A stretch of 64,000 nucleotides of DNA, from assembly GCA_934359755.1 (NCBI GenBank), contig CAKRLV010000004.1, forward strand, positions 81,507-145,506. Reading direction: 5' to 3'. A program made the translations under genes and the position numbers. Position 1 is the stretch's first letter. Each line of letters opens with the position of its first letter. This stretch comes from an uncultured Agathobacter sp. GTDB lineage: Bacteria; Bacillota; Clostridia; Lachnospirales; Lachnospiraceae. The notes beneath the pieces are model-generated. The model made no database searches. It was not told where the DNA came from and worked only from the letters and a program-made list of their open reading frames with translations. This document shows, in pieces, positions 60,201-64,000 of the stretch.

Positions 60201-61277
60201 ATGTTTGATAAGTTAGAAGATTTACTTCGTCATTATGAAGAATTAATGAATACATTAAGTGAGCCAGATGTGGCAAACGATCCTAATAGATTTAGAAAGC
60301 TCATGAAAGAGCAAAGCGACCTTGCGCCAATAGTAGAAGCATATAAAGAATATAAGCAGTGTAAACAGAATATCGAAGATTCACTTGCAATCCTTGAAGA
60401 AGAATCTGACGAAGAGATGAGAGAACTTGCAAAAGAAGAGATGAACGAATCAAAGGCAAGAGTAGAGGAATTAGAAGGCAAGCTTAAGATTTTATTATTG
60501 CCTAAGGACCCTAACGATGACAAGAACGTTATTGTCGAAATCCGTGCAGGTGCAGGTGGAGAAGAAGCTGCTCTTTTTGCAGCAGAGATATATCGTATGT
60601 ATGTGCATTATGCAGAGAGCCGTCATTGGAAGGTAGAGACATTAGAGGCTGATGAGACTGGTATTGGTGGAATGAAATCTGTAGATTTCATGGTAACAGG
60701 ACAGGGTGCATATTCAGTTCTTAAGTATGAGTCAGGTGTACATCGTGTACAGCGTGTTCCAGAGACAGAGTCACAGGGAAGGATTCAGACATCTACATGT
60801 TCTGTAGCAGTTATGCCAGAGGCTGAGGATGTTGAAGTTCATATTGACGAGAAAGATATCCGTATCGACGTTATGCGTGCTTCTGGAAATGGTGGACAGT
60901 GTGTCAATACAACAGACTCTGCCGTACGACTTACACATTACCCAACAGGTATTGTTATTTACAGCCAGACAGAGAAGTCACAGATTCAGAATAAGGACAA
61001 GGCTTTTGCATTACTTCGTGCCAAATTATATGATTTGGAGCAGCAGAAGAAACAGGATGCTGAGTCTGAACTTAGACGTAGCCAGATTGGTACAGGTGAC
61101 CGTTCAGAGAAGATTCGTACTTACAACTTCCCACAGGGACGCGTGACAGACCATAGAATTAACCTTACACTCTATAAGCTTGATAAGATTATGAATGGTG
61201 ATATTCAGGAGATTATCGATGCATGTATTACAGCCGACCAGGCGAAGAAACTTGCAAATATGCAGGATGAAGGCTAG
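60201..61277 (+). CDS. prfA: Peptide chain release factor 1
   Basis: A 358-residue RF1. It has the PxT recognition tripeptide as PET in VPETESQGRIQTSTC, and the hydrolytic GGQ in ASGNGGQCVNTTDSAV. It reads UAA and UAG. The residue stacking on the second stop base, usually His in GRIHTS, is Gln here, and GGQ is followed by Cys rather than His. Both may be normal in Lachnospiraceae; I cannot check. AAAGGGTGATAGT precedes the ATG. Confidence 0.93.
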   Translation: MFDKLEDLLRHYEELMNTLSEPDVANDPNRFRKLMKEQSDLAPIVEAYKEYKQCKQNIEDSLAILEEESDEEMRELAKEEMNESKARVEELEGKLKILLLPKDPNDDKNVIVEIRAGAGGEEAALFAAEIYRMYVHYAESRHWKVETLEADETGIGGMKSVDFMVTGQGAYSVLKYESGVHRVQRVPETESQGRIQTSTCSVAVMPEAEDVEVHIDEKDIRIDVMRASGNGGQCVNTTDSAVRLTHYPTGIVIYSQTEKSQIQNKDKAFALLRAKLYDLEQQKKQDAESELRRSQIGTGDRSEKIRTYNFPQGRVTDHRINLTLYKLDKIMNGDIQEIIDACITADQAKKLANMQDEG

Positions 61278-61344
61278 AAGCCTTGATTTCACTGGTTCTT
61301 TGAAGAAATATTTAAAAATAGAAATTAAATAGAATCGTAATTGG

Positions 61345-61378
61345 AACGGTCTTTGACACATGTCAAAAGACCGTTTTT
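61345..61378 (+). terminator. Rho-independent terminator after prfA
   Basis: AACGGTCTTTTGACA-type stem: AACGGTCTTTGACA pairs with TGTCAAAAGACCGTT, followed by TTT. Confidence 0.85.
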
Positions 61379-61380
61379 GA

Positions 61381-61572
61381 GTAAAGAACAATCAACCATC
61401 AGCAATCATATTATCACCAGAGGAATATACCAGATTAACAGAGATTGAGGAGGATTATTATCTTTTGTTAGAGGCGAACAGGCGTATAGAGGAGAATGGA
61501 GATAATAAGACTGTTTCATTAGATTCTGTGATGAATCATCTTGGAATCAGTAAAGAAGAACTTTTGAGTTGA
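61381..61572 (+). pseudogene. Remnant of a Phd/YefM-type antitoxin (C-terminal part only)
   Basis: Frame from 61381 reads VKNNQPSAIILSPEEYTRLT, then an EIEEDYYLLLEANRRIEENG segment and SLDSVMNHLGISKEELLS with a stop at 61570-61572. This matches the C-terminal toxin-binding tail of Phd/YefM antitoxins (IISxEEY..L.E.., LGISxEEL). The N-terminal DNA-binding half is missing: an in-frame stop lies directly upstream at 61378-61380, and no start codon precedes the segment. No toxin gene follows. It is a decayed relic. Confidence 0.7.
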
Positions 61573-61613
61573 AAAGCCGTTATTAGGAAAATTTCCTAGT
61601 AGTGGCTTTTTTT
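61572..61613 (+). terminator. Hairpin with T-tract after the antitoxin relic
   Basis: AAAAGCC pairs with GGCTTTT, and TTAGGAAA with TTTCCTAG inside, followed by a run of T. Confidence 0.75.
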
Positions 61614-61702
61614 GTGCGCATTGTGGCGTACGTTTCTAATGGGTAAAAGTCCATAATCCGCTCTAGTAGTGGGAAGGATACAGTCAAAACTAAGGGGGTC
61701 AC
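61614..61702 (+). mobile_element. Possible 5' fragment of a group II intron
   Basis: Starts GTGCGC (61614-61619) and has AATGGGTAAAAGTCC and GTGGGAAGGATACAGTC, similar in layout to domain I of bacterial group II introns. Only 89 bases remain. It stops exactly where the truncated Xre-like gene on the minus strand ends. Identification is from remembered motifs only. Confidence 0.35.
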
Positions 61703-61703
61703 A

Positions 61704-61811
61704 TTAGAGCTTGGCAATAACTTCAGTAGCTTTCATATTATGCTCTTTACGTAGTCTTTTTATGTTAGTGCTGATTAGTGGATTTAAGTGCTGATTTATC
61801 CGTTCTGCCAT
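61704..61811 (-). pseudogene. Truncated Xre-family HTH protein (35 codons)
   Basis: The minus strand reads ATG at 61811, then AERINQHLNPLIS followed by TNIKRLRKEHNMKATEVIAK and a stop at 61704. This is the start of an Xre-type helix-turn-helix and is cut before the second half of the HTH. It has a ribosome site AAAGAGGTGAACC and a good promoter, so its 5' end is intact while its 3' end was lost, apparently to the intron-like segment. Confidence 0.6.
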
Positions 61812-61834
61812 TTTGGTTCACCTCTTTGATGAGT

Positions 61835-61864
61835 ATTATCCCAAATGAAAGAAAATAGTGTCAA
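61835..61864 (-). promoter_or_regulatory. Promoter for the truncated Xre gene
   Basis: On the minus strand TTGACA (61859-61864), 18-bp spacer, GATAAT (61835-61840). Confidence 0.55.
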
Positions 61865-61881
61865 AAATAGAAGTTTTATGG

Positions 61882-61887
61882 TATAAT
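61882..61887 (+). promoter_or_regulatory. Extended -10 (TGGTATAAT) with no gene downstream
   Basis: TATAAT preceded by TGG on the plus strand; it points to about 75 bp of sequence that ends in a hairpin. No reading frame follows. Confidence 0.3.
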
Positions 61888-61940
61888 CCCAAAGGTGTTT
61901 TCATTATAACAAAAATATAAAGGAAGAGGATTAGAATATC

Positions 61941-61959
61941 CTGTCTTTGACAGTTTTTT
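61941..61959 (+). terminator. Small CTGTC/GACAG hairpin with six T
   Basis: CTGTC (61941-61945), TTT loop, GACAG, followed by TTTTTT. Confidence 0.5.
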
Positions 61960-61964
61960 AGAGA

Positions 61965-62008
61965 AAAAAGTCCCGCAAGCCGCTTGTAAAGCGGATTGCG
62001 AGACTTTT
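61965..62008. terminator. Terminator beside the IS element
   Basis: AAAAGTCCCGCA pairs with TGCGAGACTTTT (one mismatch), with CCGCTT and AAGCGG inside; A-tract and T-tract on either side. Its sequence resembles the terminator at 38145-38193. Confidence 0.75.
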
Positions 62009-62022
62009 ATTAAATTTATGAA

Positions 62023-63840
62023 TGCACGTTACACTATCTATTTTTTTGTCTTAGAGCAATAATTTTTCATTTTTGCAATAGGTACTATCTGCTTTGAAGT
62101 GCAGAAGCCGAATGCATTATGCAGGGCATCAGTCAATTCTGTTCTTGTATAGACAGGCTGATAACCAATTCCATCATATTTCATGAAATCCATTTCCTGC
62201 AAGGTTGGCAGGATTTGCTCAATGGTATATTGGTGATCAAGTTTTCTTTCCAGATACCGGTAAACAATCAATGCGATGAAACAGGTTATGAAGTGAGCAA
62301 GTATCCGATCCTGGCGGTTGAGATAAACTGGACGTGCTTCAAAATCTGTTTTCATGATCCGGAAACATTCTTCAATCTCCCAGCGATGTTTATTCGCTTT
62401 AACGATACTGCTTATACTGTCATCCAGGTTCGTGCATACTGCATAAAAGCCATCATATTTTGCTTCTTCATCAATAATTGATTGATCGACATAACTGATA
62501 GCCTGTTCAGCAACCTCCCCTTCTTTTGTAGCGTGGTTCGTTTTTATAAAACGTTTAGGGTCATTCTGCTTTTTGCGATTGATGGTTTTCTCACCGGATT
62601 CTACCAGCTTTTGAGCACGTTCGATTTGCCCTTCTCTTATACGCCGCATATAATTCCGATATTTTATGGAGTAGGAAACAATCAGTTTCTGCTCGATAAT
62701 CTGTTTGCAATCCCTTTTTTCTGTGTGGACAGTGCCTTCTTCTTTTATCCATCTTGTTTTGTAAAAAATTTTGTCTTTATCCTGTTCATCATCTAATTCT
62801 GATAATCTATATTTTTTCCCAGATGTATCGCCATCAAGTATCCAGCCGTCCTCAGCCATACACCATTGCTGTAAAAAATCTTTCAGTGTTTTAATGGGCT
62901 GTGTTGTGATATATCCACGCAGACCATCGGCCTCGTCATAGGTATTAAATACTCGGTTTGTTGCGGAAGAGAGGCCTGCATCGGTACATACGATAAACTT
63001 AGATAGTTCAAAATCGGAAAGCATTTTTTCTTCCAGCGGAATCATGGTGACTTGTTCATTTCGGTTTCCTGGATATATGGAAAAAGATATCGGGATTCCA
63101 TCCATGTCCATGAACAGTCCCATGCCGACAATTGGAAGAGGGCGGTTTTCTTTACTTTTCCCAAACTGCTTATCATCTTCGGCAGCATCAATTTCAAAAT
63201 AAAAATTCGTACAATTGTAGTAAATAACCTGTGTATTGCGTTTCTGTATTGCTGAACTGTTTTTGAACAGACGGCTTTGTATATAATCTGATTCCTGTGC
63301 AATGACAGAGAGCGCGCGGTATATATCATGGAGTTCGAAGGACGGTTGCTCTATGAATCGTTTTGCTTCCTCCAAACTGCTTCTTTTAGAAGACGGATAA
63401 AGGATTCTGGTATAAATAAGGCGCGAGAGTATGTCGTTAAGATCGTATTTAAAAAGATGTCTTTTTGAGATGGCACGGCATATCTTGTGAAGCCCCAGTT
63501 CATAATAAATATCTTGAAGAAAAAGGTATCCTCCGTTGAAGCGTCGCTGCTCATTCATAACAAGATCTGTTCCTGCACAAAGTTCTATATTAAATTTTGC
63601 AGAATCTTCTTTCTCTGCTTCATTCATTAGTCGTACCTGTTCTTTAGCCCATGCTTTAGCATCGGTTACACCGTAAGTTTCGCAGATATGTTTTTCGGAA
63701 CCAAAAGACCTGACGATTTGCGTTTTGTTTTTACCATTAATCCGAACAGTCTTAACGGCTCGATATGTAGTAGAATATTTTCCTGTTGTCCAACCTAATC
63801 TCATAGCACACCTCCTGTTTCTATTATAGTGGAATGTGCA
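62023..63840 (-). mobile_element. IS1634-type insertion sequence
   Basis: Terminal inverted repeats TGCACGTTACACTAT (62023-62037) and the complement of ATAGTGGAATGTGCA (63826-63840) match at 13 of 15 positions. The element is about 1818 bp with one transposase gene. I see no target duplication. The right boundary is 22 bp past the transposase start. Confidence 0.8.
62038..63804 (-). CDS. IS1634-family transposase
   Basis: A 588-residue DDE transposase of the IS1634 type (IS4 superfamily): long N-terminal region, IVGMGLFMDMDGIPI with the first acidic residue, FIVCTDAGLSSATN with the second, and the YREK-like segment ANKHRWEIEECFRIMKTDFE with the third. The frame is intact over its full length, so the element may still be active. 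The ribosome site AGGAGGTGTGCT precedes the ATG. It ends in SKTKK one base inside the left inverted repeat. Nearest genes are debris. Confidence 0.9.
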   Translation of the reverse strand: MRLGWTTGKYSTTYRAVKTVRINGKNKTQIVRSFGSEKHICETYGVTDAKAWAKEQVRLMNEAEKEDSAKFNIELCAGTDLVMNEQRRFNGGYLFLQDIYYELGLHKICRAISKRHLFKYDLNDILSRLIYTRILYPSSKRSSLEEAKRFIEQPSFELHDIYRALSVIAQESDYIQSRLFKNSSAIQKRNTQVIYYNCTNFYFEIDAAEDDKQFGKSKENRPLPIVGMGLFMDMDGIPISFSIYPGNRNEQVTMIPLEEKMLSDFELSKFIVCTDAGLSSATNRVFNTYDEADGLRGYITTQPIKTLKDFLQQWCMAEDGWILDGDTSGKKYRLSELDDEQDKDKIFYKTRWIKEEGTVHTEKRDCKQIIEQKLIVSYSIKYRNYMRRIREGQIERAQKLVESGEKTINRKKQNDPKRFIKTNHATKEGEVAEQAISYVDQSIIDEEAKYDGFYAVCTNLDDSISSIVKANKHRWEIEECFRIMKTDFEARPVYLNRQDRILAHFITCFIALIVYRYLERKLDHQYTIEQILPTLQEMDFMKYDGIGYQPVYTRTELTDALHNAFGFCTSKQIVPIAKMKNYCSKTKK

Positions 63841-64000
63841 AGTATAAAATAGAAAATTGACAAAAAAATAAAGCCATTATAGGCTTCGCAAGGTTTTTTA
63901 TGAAGTTACATTGTCAAACTCCCGGTATTATTGCTGAAAAAAAGGGATGTAACACTATGGTAAGTTTCACGGAATAAGGTGGATTTTCATTGACGCATAT
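63841..64000. other. Right-edge segment after the IS element
   Basis: No reading frame or promoter of quality is seen. ATTATAGGCTTCGCAAGG and nearby AT-rich sequence contain no clear repeat with the IS ends. Confidence 0.3.

Noticed and set aside
1..64000. rRNA or tRNA genes
   Set aside because: No conserved 16S/23S segments and no cloverleaf with T-loop GTTCRA and CCA-type end was recognised on reading; a covariance search would be decisive.

Overview
The window is a 64 kb piece of a low-GC Firmicutes chromosome. The gene content points to an anaerobic gut Clostridia, most likely Lachnospiraceae: pyruvate:ferredoxin oxidoreductase, class III fructose-1,6-bisphosphatase, FabK-type fatty acid synthesis, a two-gene SufC/SufB pair, a meso-DAP-type MurE, a secreted GH5 glucanase, and DUF4364 and DUF1385 proteins. 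Genus cannot be fixed from the sequence alone. I saw no rRNA, tRNA or CRISPR array. Most of the window is ordinary core chromosome. Mobile or decayed DNA is concentrated at the right end.

Layout. 1-6.3 kb: CPBP protease (cut by the window edge), TtcA-like protein, SufC-SufB-DUF134, a secreted GH5 on the minus strand, alanine racemase. 6.3-16.0 kb: one long fatty acid operon in the order acpP-accBCDA-fabH-fabK-fabD-fabG-fabF-fabZ, followed by a FabT-like MarR regulator. The acpP promoter carries a palindromic candidate operator. 16.1-18.2 kb: a c-di-GMP phosphodiesterase with a degenerate GGDEF and an apparent C-terminal SCP2 domain. 18.2-22.4 kb: fructose operon fruR-fruK-fruA plus an HPr with Arg at position 46. 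22.6-25.7 kb: a small unknown protein, a 164-nt hairpin, fbp and a membrane protein. 25.7-34.8 kb: a signalling block with a response regulator and sensor kinase, lipoprotein, CheV, an acidic/lysine-rich membrane protein, and two tandem TPR-GGDEF cyclases. 35.1-38.1 kb: hisH-hisF-ung and a secreted GH114-like protein. 38.2-46.6 kb: an ABC-F ATPase (minus strand), nifJ, a coiled-coil membrane protein, and a CBS/DRTGG pyrophosphatase. 46.9-53.4 kb: dapF-murE, flavin reductase, Nudix hydrolase, then DUF4364, a YhcC-like radical SAM protein and malic enzyme on the minus strand. 53.6-61.3 kb: rho, an M20 amidohydrolase with two membrane proteins, rpmE with a structured leader, DUF1385, prmC, prfA. 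61.3-64.0 kb: gene debris (antitoxin tail, Xre head, intron-like fragment) and an IS1634-type element with visible terminal inverted repeats.

How it fits together. The acc/fab block makes malonyl-ACP and runs type II elongation, probably under the MarR protein at its end. The fru operon, Fbp, PFOR and malic enzyme cover sugar uptake and the pyruvate node. DapF and MurE supply peptidoglycan precursors. Five proteins (one PDE, two diguanylate cyclases, one two-component pair counted as two) suggest substantial c-di-GMP and phosphorelay signalling.

A recurring oddity is a set of intergenic, AT- and purine-rich degenerate tandem repeats, each with a different unit (about 1.38, 33.1, 34.9, 46.85, 49.35 and 60.06 kb). 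The best candidates for something undescribed are the M20/DUF5058/membrane-protein module inserted in the rho-rpmE neighbourhood, the long hairpin before fbp, the EAL-SCP2 fusion, and the Arg46 HPr.
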